NCBI RefSeq assembly: GCF_001310815.1
Contig: NZ_BAZK01000017.1
Coordinates: 1-64,000, forward strand
Direction: 5' to 3'
Source: Pseudovibrio denitrificans JCM 12308
GTDB taxonomy: Bacteria; Pseudomonadota; Alphaproteobacteria; Rhizobiales; Stappiaceae
Length of the DNA: 64,000 bases
The notes under the pieces are model-generated. The model had not been told where the DNA came from. It did no database searches and saw only the letters and a list, made by a program, of their open reading frames with translations. The translations under genes were made by a program, and so were the position numbers. Below are positions 9,847 through 17,909 of this stretch, one piece after another (within the stretch, counting starts at the first letter, position 1; every line of letters begins with the position of its first letter).

Positions 9847-11463
9847 ATGGCCGTTGTCTCCAAAGGCGTTCCGATACCTGAACTCGTATCGGTTAAGCGC
9901 GCGCTTCTTTCTGTCTCCGATAAAACCGGTCTTGTTGAATTTGCAAAAGCTCTCTCCGAACGTGGGGTTGAGCTGATCTCAACAGGTGGGACTCGCAAAA
10001 CCATCGCTGAGGCTGGCCTTCCAGTTAAAGACATTTCTGAGGTTACTGGTTTCCCTGAAATCATGGATGGCCGCGTGAAGACGCTGCATCCTATGGTTCA
10101 TGGCGGCCTGCTGAGCATTCGTGATGATGCTGAGCACGTTGCTGCGATGGACGAGCATGGCATTACCGGTATCGATCTCCTTTGTGTGAATCTTTACCCA
10201 TTTGAAGACACTGTCGCTTCTGGTGCTGATTACGCAAATGGTGTTGAGAACATCGATATTGGCGGCCCGGCGATGACCCGTGCAGCGGCTAAGAACCATG
10301 CTTATGTGACCACTGTTGTTGATCCAGCTGACTACGCTGCTGTGATCGTAGCGATGGATACACATAATGGTCAGTCTCCAATTGCTCTTCGTAAGAAGCT
10401 GGCGCAGAAGGCATTTGCCCGGACCGCTGCTTATGATGCTGCCGTTTCCAACTGGATGGCAGAGCAGATTGATGAAGCTGCGCCTGACTATCGCGCGATT
10501 GGCGGTAAGCTGAATGAAGTGATGCGTTATGGTGAGAACCCGCATCAGGCAGCTGGTTTCTATGTGACCGGCGAGCAGCGCCCAGGTGTTGCAACTGCTC
10601 GTCAGGTGCAGGGTAAGCAGCTTTCTTACAACAACATCAATGATACGGATGCCGCGTTTGAGCTGGTTTCCGAGTTTGATCCGGCTCGTACAGCAGCTGT
10701 TGCTATCATCAAACACGCAAACCCGTGTGGTGTTGCTGAAGCACCTACACTGAAAGAAGCTTATGAGAAGGCTCTGGCTTGTGATCCGGTTTCTGCGTTT
10801 GGTGGTATTGTTGCGCTGAACGGAACTCTGGATGCAGACGCTGCGGCTGAGATCACCAAGATCTTCACCGAGGTTATCATCGCTCCTGATGCGACTGAGG
10901 AAGCGATTGCGCTGGTTGCCAAGAAGAAGAACCTGCGTCTGCTTCTGACCGGTGGTCTTTCTGATCCTCGCGCCAAAGGTCTTTATGTGAAGACAGTTTC
11001 CGGCGGCTTGCTGGTTCAGGATCGCGACAGCGGTGTTGTTGATGATCTGGATCTGAAAGTGGTGACCAAGCGTGCACCATCTGAGCAGGAGCTGGCTGAT
11101 CTTAAAATGGCCTTCCGTGTTGGCAAGCATGTGAAATCCAATGCGATCGTTTACGTGAAAGACGGCGCTACAGTTGGTATCGGCGCAGGTCAGATGAGCC
11201 GCGTGGATAGCGCTCGTATTGCAGCGCGCAAAGCTGAGGATGCGGCTGAAGCGGCCGGCCTTGCTGAGCCTCTCACCAAAGGCTGTGTGGTTGCATCTGA
11301 TGCGTTCTTCCCATTCGCTGATGGTCTTCTGTCTGCTGCTGAAGCTGGTGCAACAGCTGTCATTCAGCCGGGTGGTTCCATGCGAGATGACGAAGTGATC
11401 AAAGCGGCTGATGAAGCTGGTTTGGCAATGGTCGTCACTGGAATGCGTCACTTCCGCCACTGA
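9847..11463 (+). CDS. purH: Bifunctional AICAR formyltransferase / IMP cyclohydrolase PurH
   Basis: Catalyses the last two steps of de novo purine synthesis: AICAR to FAICAR and then to IMP. The 538-residue protein has an N-terminal MGS-like cyclohydrolase domain ([28 protein letters not shown] within the first 80 residues). A C-terminal formyltransferase domain carries [19 protein letters not shown] and ends in [10 protein letters not shown]. The reading frame extends upstream to 9748, but homologues start near [12 protein letters not shown], hence ATG 9847. It is followed by a clear terminator. Confidence 0.96.
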   Translation: MAVVSKGVPIPELVSVKRALLSVSDKTGLVEFAKALSERGVELISTGGTRKTIAEAGLPVKDISEVTGFPEIMDGRVKTLHPMVHGGLLSIRDDAEHVAAMDEHGITGIDLLCVNLYPFEDTVASGADYANGVENIDIGGPAMTRAAAKNHAYVTTVVDPADYAAVIVAMDTHNGQSPIALRKKLAQKAFARTAAYDAAVSNWMAEQIDEAAPDYRAIGGKLNEVMRYGENPHQAAGFYVTGEQRPGVATARQVQGKQLSYNNINDTDAAFELVSEFDPARTAAVAIIKHANPCGVAEAPTLKEAYEKALACDPVSAFGGIVALNGTLDADAAAEITKIFTEVIIAPDATEEAIALVAKKKNLRLLLTGGLSDPRAKGLYVKTVSGGLLVQDRDSGVVDDLDLKVVTKRAPSEQELADLKMAFRVGKHVKSNAIVYVKDGATVGIGAGQMSRVDSARIAARKAEDAAEAAGLAEPLTKGCVVASDAFFPFADGLLSAAEAGATAVIQPGGSMRDDEVIKAADEAGLAMVVTGMRHFRH

Positions 11464-11490
11464 CAGGCGACGTAATCTAATTGTTCTGAG

Positions 11491-11522
11491 CCTTCGCAGG
11501 TAATGCTTGCGAGGGCTTTTTT
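11491..11522 (+). terminator. Rho-independent terminator of purH
   Basis: An 8-bp stem (CCTTCGCA paired with TGCGAGGG, one G-T) is followed by a T-run (CTTTTTT) 28 nt after the purH stop. Confidence 0.85.
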
Positions 11523-11622
11523 AATGTTTTTACTATTTTACTTAAATCAACAAGCATCTACTTAGGGGCAATATGTTACAGGTGAGCGGCATATTCTAAG
11601 CCCCAATAACAAAGCGGAACAG

Positions 11623-13149
11623 ATGCAGCAGTTTCAGGCAGCCTTTTCAAGAACCAAGCAGTTTTGTAAATCGAATGATTGGGCCGAGTTTATTACAGAT
11701 AACTTTGTTTGGCTTCTGGCTGGATATTTTGTTGTCCAGACTATAGTCCGATATTTTGCCTCACCGATCCTTGGCTTGGATGAGGCGGAGCAGATTATTG
11801 CGGCGCAGAGTTTTCAGCTTGGGTATGGGCCGCAGCCGCCGCTTTATACTTGGTTGACGATCATTTTCTTTTCGGTGTTTGGCAAAGGGCTTTTTGCAAC
11901 GGCTTTGCTGAAGAACTCCCTGTTGTTCCTTGGGTATCTGGGTGTTTGGCTGACTGCCCGGAAAGTCTCGGATAAGACACTAGCGGCGATTGGGACGGCG
12001 GCGTTGCTGTTTTTACCGCAGATCTCTTGGGAGTCACAGCGAGCGTTGAGCCATTCGGTTTTGATGTTCGCTTGTTCAGCGTGGACAGTTTATCTTTTCA
12101 TTTCCTGCATTCAAAAGCCGAGTTGGTGGCGGGCTGTTGTGTTTGGGTTGGTGATCGCGGCTGGAGCGCTTTCCAAATACAATTACCTCTTTCTGTTTGC
12201 AGCTTTGATTGCGGCGGGGTTTTGCATTGAGCAAGGCCGGCGCTTTTTGTGCTCCAAGTACATTGCTGTTTCTGCTGGTGTGGCCTTGGTCTTGTTGGTT
12301 CCGCCGGTATTTTGGATGTTTGATAATCAGGATCTGATTTATGCGCGGGTTCATAAGTTTGGGATTGATAAGGTTGAGCGGCATTTCCTGACTGGGTTTT
12401 TCTCTCTGATTAATGCTGCGCTTCAGTTCGTTATTGTAGCTGTGGTTCTGTTCTTCTGTGCCTGGGCGACGAGCTTTTACTGGAAGGATGAGGAACAGCA
12501 TGATCAGTATGTGAATGAGCCTCTCCGGAAACTGCTGACGCTTGTGGTGGTGTTTGGGCTCATTATTGCTGCGGTTTCTGTGATTGCCAGCGGGGCGACC
12601 AATGTGAAGGACAGGTGGCTTCAACCGATCCTGTTCCTGGCACCGCTTGTCGCTTCGCTATGGCTGTTTGCTGAAGTTTCCATGCGACAGGCCAAGATTG
12701 TGCTTGGAACAGCCTGTATTCTAGCTGTGGTCATCGTTGTGCTCATTCCTTTCAACTTTGCTTATGGCAGCTTCAAGAAGCCGAGTGCGCATTCGCTGCC
12801 GTCGCAGGCTATTGTAGATACGCTTGCGCAGTATGGGGTGCGCAGTGTGCTTACGACCTCACACAGTATTGCCGGTAATATCGGGGATCTGAAACCGAAC
12901 TGGGCGGTGACTATTCCTGAGTACTCCGGCATCGATATCAACTATGCCTATCCTGTTGCCGTGCTTTGGAAGGGGCATACGAAGGTTGTGCCGGAGAATA
13001 TGAAAGCGCTTTATGAGAAGCTGAAAGGGAAACCGCTCCCCTCCAGTGAGATCCATATAGAAGCAGCGCCTTATCATCACTGGTCCAAATACCCGTTCGA
13101 TTATAGCTTCATCATTGTGGAGGGAAGTGATCAGGCCTCCCTGAAATGA
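11623..13149 (+). CDS. Integral membrane glycosyltransferase, GT39/ArnT-like family
   Basis: A 508-residue multi-pass membrane protein with about eleven hydrophobic segments. The acidic pair in GLDEAEQ near residue 53 and the PQPPLYTW segment near 75 match the first periplasmic loop of PMT/ArnT-like enzymes, which transfer sugars from polyprenyl phosphates to lipid or protein acceptors in the periplasm. A soluble C-terminal domain follows residue about 390. The acceptor and donor are unknown. No lipid A or glycan gene cluster surrounds it, so it may act alone. Confidence 0.8.
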   Translation: MQQFQAAFSRTKQFCKSNDWAEFITDNFVWLLAGYFVVQTIVRYFASPILGLDEAEQIIAAQSFQLGYGPQPPLYTWLTIIFFSVFGKGLFATALLKNSLLFLGYLGVWLTARKVSDKTLAAIGTAALLFLPQISWESQRALSHSVLMFACSAWTVYLFISCIQKPSWWRAVVFGLVIAAGALSKYNYLFLFAALIAAGFCIEQGRRFLCSKYIAVSAGVALVLLVPPVFWMFDNQDLIYARVHKFGIDKVERHFLTGFFSLINAALQFVIVAVVLFFCAWATSFYWKDEEQHDQYVNEPLRKLLTLVVVFGLIIAAVSVIASGATNVKDRWLQPILFLAPLVASLWLFAEVSMRQAKIVLGTACILAVVIVVLIPFNFAYGSFKKPSAHSLPSQAIVDTLAQYGVRSVLTTSHSIAGNIGDLKPNWAVTIPEYSGIDINYAYPVAVLWKGHTKVVPENMKALYEKLKGKPLPSSEIHIEAAPYHHWSKYPFDYSFIIVEGSDQASLK

Positions 13150-13248
13150 TGCCAATTTGCGTTCAGGTTCTCCCAGTTTTGAGAATGGGTAGGCCCTCCC
13201 AAAATTGCTAGGCTCTTGCTGGCGATTTGAGATCAGGGAGATTGGTCC

Positions 13249-13716
13249 GTGATATTCGATGAGATTACCGTTGAGCCTGCCCGAGAAGCAGATGCCCATC
13301 GCTTGGGGGAACTTGTCTTTGCGATGGAGAGTGAGCTTTGGCCGGATGATGAGCTGGATGTGAGGGAGTTCCGCAGTACGGCGGAGGATATTCTGACCGA
13401 TGATGGTTCCCGCTACTGGGCTTATCTGGCCAGATCCCATGGGGAGCTGCTGGGGTTGATTACGCTGGCGGAGAAGAAGGCCATTTATGCTGGTGGGCGC
13501 TTTGGTGAGATCGTCGAGTTTTACGTTGTGCCCTCTGGCAGGTGTGCTGGTGTTGGCAAGTGCCTGTTGCAGCATGCGGTGTTGAAGGGGCAGGAGATGG
13601 ACTGGCCTTACTTAGAAGTAGGAGCGCCGCATCAGCCGGCCTGGAAGACCACTCTGAGTTTTTATCTTAATAACGAATTCAGAGAAATTGGGCCGCGGCT
13701 GGAAAGAGAAATTTAG
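13249..13716 (+). CDS. GNAT-family N-acetyltransferase
   Basis: A 155-residue single-domain acetyltransferase. The acetyl-CoA loop is recognisable around EFYVVPSGRCAGVGKCLL (about residues 87-105), a variant of the V-x-P-xx-R-x-x-G-x-G/A motif. It starts at GTG 13249, preceded by CAGGGAG. The substrate is unknown. It stands between a glycosyltransferase and a carbonic anhydrase gene with no obvious operon link. Confidence 0.75.
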   Translation: MIFDEITVEPAREADAHRLGELVFAMESELWPDDELDVREFRSTAEDILTDDGSRYWAYLARSHGELLGLITLAEKKAIYAGGRFGEIVEFYVVPSGRCAGVGKCLLQHAVLKGQEMDWPYLEVGAPHQPAWKTTLSFYLNNEFREIGPRLEREI

Positions 13717-13830
13717 GTGCGATTGCGAGTTCTTTTCGTTTAGGGCTGTTTCCCTCAATTCAACAACAGAATGTCCAGAATGGGCTTTTAGGCTGGCGGC
13801 AACTTTTGTTTGTTTGGCCAGGAGAAGCCT

Positions 13831-14574
13831 ATGTGTTGGATGTGCAATGAAAAAGCGGGTCTGGTTGGATCACCGGAGCGTCGCAAGTTCCTGAAAACGG
13901 CAGGTGTATTTGGTGCTGCCCTGGCAACGGGTGGTGTTGGTGCTGTTTCTTCTGCCGGAGCGCAGGAGCCGCCTATCCCTAAAAACGAGATTGGCGGTGA
14001 TGATGCGCTTAAGCGTCTGATGGATGGTAACAAGCGTTACGTTGAGGGGAATATCTCTCCCGCTGATTTCCAGAGCACACGTGCTGCATTGGCTGCTGGG
14101 CAGAACCCGTTTGCCGCGATCCTTGGGTGTGCGGATTCCCGTGTGGCGCCGGAGCTTGCGTTTGATACGGGGCGCGGAGATCTCTTTGTTGTGCGTGTGG
14201 CCGGTAATGTTGTGACACCAGAAGGGCTTGCCAGCCTTGAGTTTTGTGTTGATGTGTTGGGCACGCAGCTGATCATGGTGTTGGGCCACGAGAAGTGTGG
14301 TGCGGTTAAAGCGGCGATTTCCTCCGTGCAAAGTGGCAACCAGTTCCCCGGACATATCCAGACGCTTGTTGAGCTTCTTCGTCCTCCTGTGCAGCAGGCG
14401 CAGGCGGAGAAGGGGGATATCCTCGTCAACGCGATCAAAGCCAATGTGCAGTGGGGGACGACCGCTTTGCAGCAGGCATCACCCATATTGGATAAGCACT
14501 TCAAGGCGGGAACGCTGAAGGTTGTTGGCGGGGTGTATGACCTTGATACGGGCAAGGTAACGCTGGTGACATAA
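13831..14574 (+). CDS. Exported beta-class carbonic anhydrase
   Basis: Interconverts CO2 and bicarbonate. The 247-residue protein begins with a CWMC segment and a twin-arginine signal (ERRKFLKTAG, then a hydrophobic stretch to about residue 45), so it is predicted to be exported folded by Tat. Beta-class zinc ligands and catalytic residues are present: CADSR near residue 100 and HEKCG near 155. The reading frame extends to 13810, but ATG 13831 places the Tat motif at the usual distance. It is followed 11 nt later by an acetyltransferase gene, suggesting co-transcription. Confidence 0.92.
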   Translation: MCWMCNEKAGLVGSPERRKFLKTAGVFGAALATGGVGAVSSAGAQEPPIPKNEIGGDDALKRLMDGNKRYVEGNISPADFQSTRAALAAGQNPFAAILGCADSRVAPELAFDTGRGDLFVVRVAGNVVTPEGLASLEFCVDVLGTQLIMVLGHEKCGAVKAAISSVQSGNQFPGHIQTLVELLRPPVQQAQAEKGDILVNAIKANVQWGTTALQQASPILDKHFKAGTLKVVGGVYDLDTGKVTLVT

Positions 14575-14585
14575 GAGGATCGCAG

Positions 14586-15038
14586 ATGGTTGTTCCCATA
14601 GTCAGGGTATCTGAAGCAAAGGATCTTCCGGCTTTGCTGGAGCTTGAGGCTCATTACATGGCAGAGCTGGAACCGCAGAACTTTGAGCGGTGGAAGGCAT
14701 GTGAGGCCGTGCATCGCAAGCGGATGGAAGAGGTTCTGGCGCGTACTTTTGCGGCTGAAATGGCCGATGAGATCAGAGGCTATTGCTATTGGGGGCTCCA
14801 GAACGACGGTGCTCATATCTTCAACGTTTATGTGCATCCGGATTTTCGCCGCTACGGACTGGCGAAGTATTTGCTTGAACGTACGGAGGAGGATATCCGG
14901 AAAAAAGGCTTCAGCCATTGGACGTTCAATCCCATCAGGACGCATCCGGCGAAGGTGTTCATTGAGCAGCTTGGCTATAAGCTTTTGCGGGAGGATGCGG
15001 ACCGGCTTCACATGATGAAGGGGAAGGCGGCGGCGTAA
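14586..15038 (+). CDS. GNAT-family N-acetyltransferase
   Basis: A 150-residue acetyltransferase with the acetyl-CoA signature VYVHPDFRRYGLAKYLLE at about residues 80-97. It starts at ATG 14586 after an AGAGGATCGCAG leader, 11 nt downstream of the carbonic anhydrase gene, so probably in the same transcript. The substrate is unknown. Confidence 0.8.
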   Translation: MVVPIVRVSEAKDLPALLELEAHYMAELEPQNFERWKACEAVHRKRMEEVLARTFAAEMADEIRGYCYWGLQNDGAHIFNVYVHPDFRRYGLAKYLLERTEEDIRKKGFSHWTFNPIRTHPAKVFIEQLGYKLLREDADRLHMMKGKAAA

Positions 15039-15108
15039 ATTACGCCTCATCCCGTTCTGCAAGCAGCTTTAGCACCGCTGGAAATTTCCGGCGGTGTTTT
15101 CACGTGAA

Positions 15109-15557
15109 ACTCCCGGTACGGGGAGGGCAAGGCGAGCAGGCGGTGCCTGCGCTATTTATTGGTTACGAGTCTTCGGCATCGGCTGGTCGCCTTGCCCGGG
15201 CATTTTGGTATGGCCAACATCGCCTCTTATCCTGAAAGACACGATAGCCGGTTTCCCGGAAGGACAATGGCTGCATCTGAGCAGGTTTCCTTGCTCTGAT
15301 AGGTCCGTTGCCCCTGACATGTGCTGCTATGACCAGCAAATGCCACTGCGTGATGCCCTTCAGGTTGGGCCCTTCCTCTCAGGCCATGCAGTCACGCCTG
15401 AAAATCGGTGCCACCGGACCTCTGCAAGATGCGTTACCCCTTGCAAAAGCCCCACCCAGCCCACGACACGCCGACGGACGGCCCGCCAGCTGCCCGTTAC
15501 GTGGGCACGGGATTAGTATGGAACCATCTTTCGCCAAGGGGGATAAGTTTTTCTGAA
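15109..15557 (-). ncRNA. Candidate structured RNA / dispersed repeat, copy A
   Basis: A colinear, diverged copy of the element at 61243-61716 (copy B). Read on the minus strand, it has hairpins whose arms differ from copy B in compensatory fashion: GCCCACG with CGTGGGC (15500-15506 / 15459-15465), TTGCAAG with CTTGCAG (15440-15446 / 15422-15428), and TCAGGC with GCCTGA (15396-15401 / 15379-15384). A CCGG-GAAA-CCGG tetraloop hairpin lies at 15248-15259. The loop GGTAACGCA between the arms of the second stem is identical in both copies. G-U pairs fit only the minus sense. No known RNA class was recognised. A short reading frame inside (15308-15556) is best explained as a by-product. Confidence 0.6.
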
Positions 15558-15741
15558 GCCGCTTAATATTCCTCTCAGCTGCTTGGCAATCGTTGGGATG
15601 ATTGAGTGGTTTCTTTTGATGTCCTTTCTCTGGGTGCTGCGTGCAGTGTGGTGGTTATGTTAGCGAGCGGTTGCCTTTGGTGTCCTTCCGCCAGCTACCG
15701 CATGAGGCGCAGGTGATTTTTAAAGTGAGCAGTCGCCCCAC

Positions 15742-15859
15742 GGTGTCATCCCGGTCTCCGAGCCGGGATCCACGGATGGTTGCGGTATGCGGTGAGGATG
15801 GAAGGAAGAGCTGAGAAGCTGGTGGTTATGGGTCCCGGGTCTTCGCCCGGGATGACATC
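15742..15859. repeat. Palindromic intergenic repeat (copy 1 of a tandem pair)
   Basis: A 118-bp unit bounded by TGTCATCCCGG and CCGGGATGACA, so the whole unit is an inverted repeat. It contains two strong hairpins (CCCGG-GCCGGG and GGTCCCGGG-CCCGGGATG). A near-identical unit recurs 289 bp downstream, and related shorter forms occur at 17.8, 19.8, 20.1, 20.2 and 61.2 kb. Confidence 0.8.
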
Positions 15860-16030
15860 TTGGGGGATGCCGGGGAAGATGGCTGATGGTGTTTGGGGCG
15901 CTGAAGCATGTGGTGCGGGGAGTTTTCTTAGTGAGCGGCTTTCCTTGATGTAATCCAGTTATAAACCGCGCCACCCCGTCAGCAGCCGCGTGAAGGTGCA
16001 GGTGGTTAATTCAACGAGCGGTTGCCCCTC

Positions 16031-16148
16031 GGTGTCATCCCGGCCTCTGAGCCGGGATCCACGGATGGTTGCGGCATGTGGTGAGGGTGGAAGAAGGAGC
16101 CGAGGGGCCGGTGGGTATGGGTCCCGGGTCTTCGCCCGGGATGACACC
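16031..16148. repeat. Palindromic intergenic repeat (copy 2 of a tandem pair)
   Basis: Nearly the same 118-bp unit as 15742-15859. About 55 bp upstream of each unit are also similar (from about 15688 and 15977), so a segment of roughly 175 bp was duplicated with a 289-bp period. Confidence 0.8.
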
Positions 16149-16382
16149 AGAGGGATGGCTCGGGATGGTTTGGGATGGCGCCGGAGGGATGGCCCGGAAG
16201 ATTGCCAGAGAGACTGCCCAGGAGATCATCGGGGAGAATGCTGCGGGCTCTGCGGATAAGAGGGGGTGGGTTTTGCAACGGTCAAGTGATGGGGGGCGTG
16301 CTGGGTGTATGACTGGGGCTTGCGGAATGCAGTGGTGAGGTGCCGGGATGTGTACCCTCCGGATAACAGAGAGGTGTTTTCG

Positions 16383-16961
16383 TTGAAACTTTCGTATCTG
16401 ACCCTCGGCCTTCTCGGGGGCGCTTTTATGGTTGCCAGTGGTGCACAGGCGCAGGGAACCATCACTCATTACCAGAGTGAGGGAAACCTTGAGGTGACCC
16501 ACAATGTGGGCTGTGTGGCGCGCGAAGAGACCAAGACGAGCTACACACCGGCAGACCTTTATCAGTCCATCTTTGCCTGTATTGAGAAAGAGCAGTACCA
16601 AACGGCGGTTGATCTTTATGTGATGGCGTTTGCGCGTGGGTATTTTGATATGCTGCGCGTGAAGGACAAGAGCGCGCATCAGGCGATTTCCGTTCTGCGA
16701 CTGGTGACTTTTCAGAAGCTGAGCAAGGAGCAGAGCGAAGCCTTTGGCAAAGCGCTAGAGGCGTACAGCAAGGATGGCATCAGCGGCGCTTGCAGCTTTT
16801 TGCAGGCCTCAGGCGCGCCGGACTATTACCCTAAATACATGGTGGCCCATGGCATGGGCGGCTTGAAGAAAGAGGGTGGTAACGGGCTGGTGACACCGTT
16901 TGACGCCAGCGACGCATGGCAGGTTTCCCTCGCCAAAACAGGCATCTGTTCCGCCAAGTAG
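16383..16961 (+). CDS. Secreted protein of unknown function
   Basis: A 192-residue protein with a clear Sec signal peptide (MKLSYLTLGLLGGAFMVASG, then AQAQ cleavage at about residue 24). The mature part has three or four cysteines (VGCVA, FACIE, GACSFL, GICSAK) and helical character, with no family I can name. The start is TTG 16383 preceded by AGAGAGGTG; the longer frame from 16305 would bury the signal peptide. It sits among palindromic repeats with no operon partner. Periplasmic location is the only supported inference. Confidence 0.7.
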   Translation: MKLSYLTLGLLGGAFMVASGAQAQGTITHYQSEGNLEVTHNVGCVAREETKTSYTPADLYQSIFACIEKEQYQTAVDLYVMAFARGYFDMLRVKDKSAHQAISVLRLVTFQKLSKEQSEAFGKALEAYSKDGISGACSFLQASGAPDYYPKYMVAHGMGGLKKEGGNGLVTPFDASDAWQVSLAKTGICSAK

Positions 16962-17192
16962 ATGCTGGCCTGCGGGGGGATGGTATGTTCCGCAGACCAG
17001 CAGGGCGCCGTGGCGAGGGTGCGGGGTGTAGCTGCGTTCTCGCTTCCGGCACCGGAGCGGATGGCTGTTGCCAAATGCTCAGGGGCCAGCACGGCTCCAC
17101 GCGGGCAGGTTCCCTTGCTGTGTGGAGCGCTGGGCGGGCTTAATCAGGAAGCGGAACGTTTATATTTACCGGCTGCGGATGAGCGACCCGCT

Positions 17193-17411
17193 CTAAAGTT
17201 CCGCAGCTTTTTGTAGTGCTTCCAGTCGGTCGCGGAAGGCATGATGCAAAGTGAACAAAGCATCGCGCTCGCTGCTGTGCTGCAGTCTCTCAGTCAGCAA
17301 TAAGTGCTGCATATAGCTGAGATTTTGCAGGTCTGAGACAGCGATGATGACTTCGTCTATTTCGTTTTGGAAAGTGTTTGTGGTGCCACAGGCACATGCG
17401 GAGTCGGTCAT
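17193..17411 (-). CDS. Small protein of unknown function with an N-terminal CACG motif
   Basis: A 72-residue predicted soluble protein (MTDSACACGTTNTF..., then amphipathic helices with Leu/His/Arg spacing, ending LQKAAEL). The coding side is supported by normal amino-acid composition and by its position just after a structured leader (17443-17600). No family was recognised. A CxCG near the N-terminus may bind metal, but no partner cysteines are visible. Confidence 0.5.
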   Translation of the reverse strand: MTDSACACGTTNTFQNEIDEVIIAVSDLQNLSYMQHLLLTERLQHSSERDALFTLHHAFRDRLEALQKAAEL

Positions 17412-17442
17412 TCTCAATCCCTTTGTCTTGAGGGTGTTGAAT

Positions 17443-17600
17443 AACCGCGCGACAGGCGGACTTTCTAGGGCCCACTGGCGAGCGGGAGGCTAGAAACCTG
17501 TAAGACAGACAGGCGAGTTTATTCCCCTCCGAAGAAGGTATTGTATTCACCGCCCTCCCGCTCATAGCAAAGGGTTTGCGCGCTACCTATAAAGCAGGCA
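17443..17600 (-). ncRNA. Candidate structured leader or small RNA upstream of the small CACG gene
   Basis: On the minus strand, GAGCGGGAGG (complement of 17554-17563) pairs with CCTCCCGCTC (complement of 17480-17489) over 10 bp. This encloses a CCTTC-TTCG-GAGGG UUCG-tetraloop hairpin (17525-17538) and a CCTGT/ACAGG hairpin (17497-17513). The 3' arm can instead form a long hairpin, TTTCTAG..CCCGC/GTGGG..CTAGAAA (17462-17496). The two folds exclude each other, as in riboswitches. A G-U pair supports the minus sense. The small gene starts about 30 nt downstream. A 6S-like RNA is an alternative reading; the class was not identified. Confidence 0.5.
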
Positions 17601-17629
17601 CAAAAAATCCGCTAGTTAACGGGAGCGGT
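17601..17629 (-). terminator. Possible terminator downstream of the XRE-ImmA islet
   Basis: On the minus strand, CCGCT pairs with AGCGG (17624-17628 with 17609-17613), followed by ATTTTTTG. It is about 280 nt past the end of the ImmA-type gene and would separate that transcript from the leader RNA. The stem is short. Confidence 0.45.
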
Positions 17630-17818
17630 AACCGCTGTCTTATAGGAGGTTTCTAGGCCTCACGTATGAATGTGGAATGAAAACCTGAGGTTGTCAAATT
17701 GTCGGTTTTGACGAGGGTGTGGATGGTGGGGGATGTGGTGCGTTTGCGCTGTGCCTGAGAGACCTCACAGTCCCCAACACTGCCCGTGCCCCACACCTCA
17801 TCCAACCACCCCACCACC

Positions 17819-17908
17819 GTCATCCCGCACTAGATGCGGGACCCAGCTGGGCGGCGGCTAACGGTGTGTGCAGGCCGCTCTGGATCCCGGCTCGGGGGCC
17901 GGGATGAC
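17819..17908. repeat. Palindromic intergenic repeat at the islet edge
   Basis: A 90-bp unit from GTCATCCCGC to GGGATGAC with inner hairpins (CCCGCACTAGATGCGGG and GGATCCCGGCTCGGGGGCCGGG). It abuts the stop of the ImmA-type gene and belongs to the same family as the units at 15.7 and 16.0 kb. Confidence 0.8.
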
Positions 17909-17909
17909 T

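Noticed and set aside
9979..11460. A 493-codon open frame antisense to purH
   Set aside because: It lies wholly within purH on the other strand, has no recognisable domain, and its composition (Ser, Thr, Asn, His rich) is that expected of a shadow frame.
15308..15556. Short frame inside repeat A, with a similar frame in repeat B, as a protein gene
   Set aside because: The frames align without gaps, but differences are spread over all codon positions and the stems vary in pairs. Structured RNA read on the opposite strand explains this better.
16962..17216. 84-codon frame starting directly after the secreted protein stop
   Set aside because: The composition is atypical (Ala/Arg/Gly runs), several frames are open here because of high GC, and there is no ribosome-binding site.
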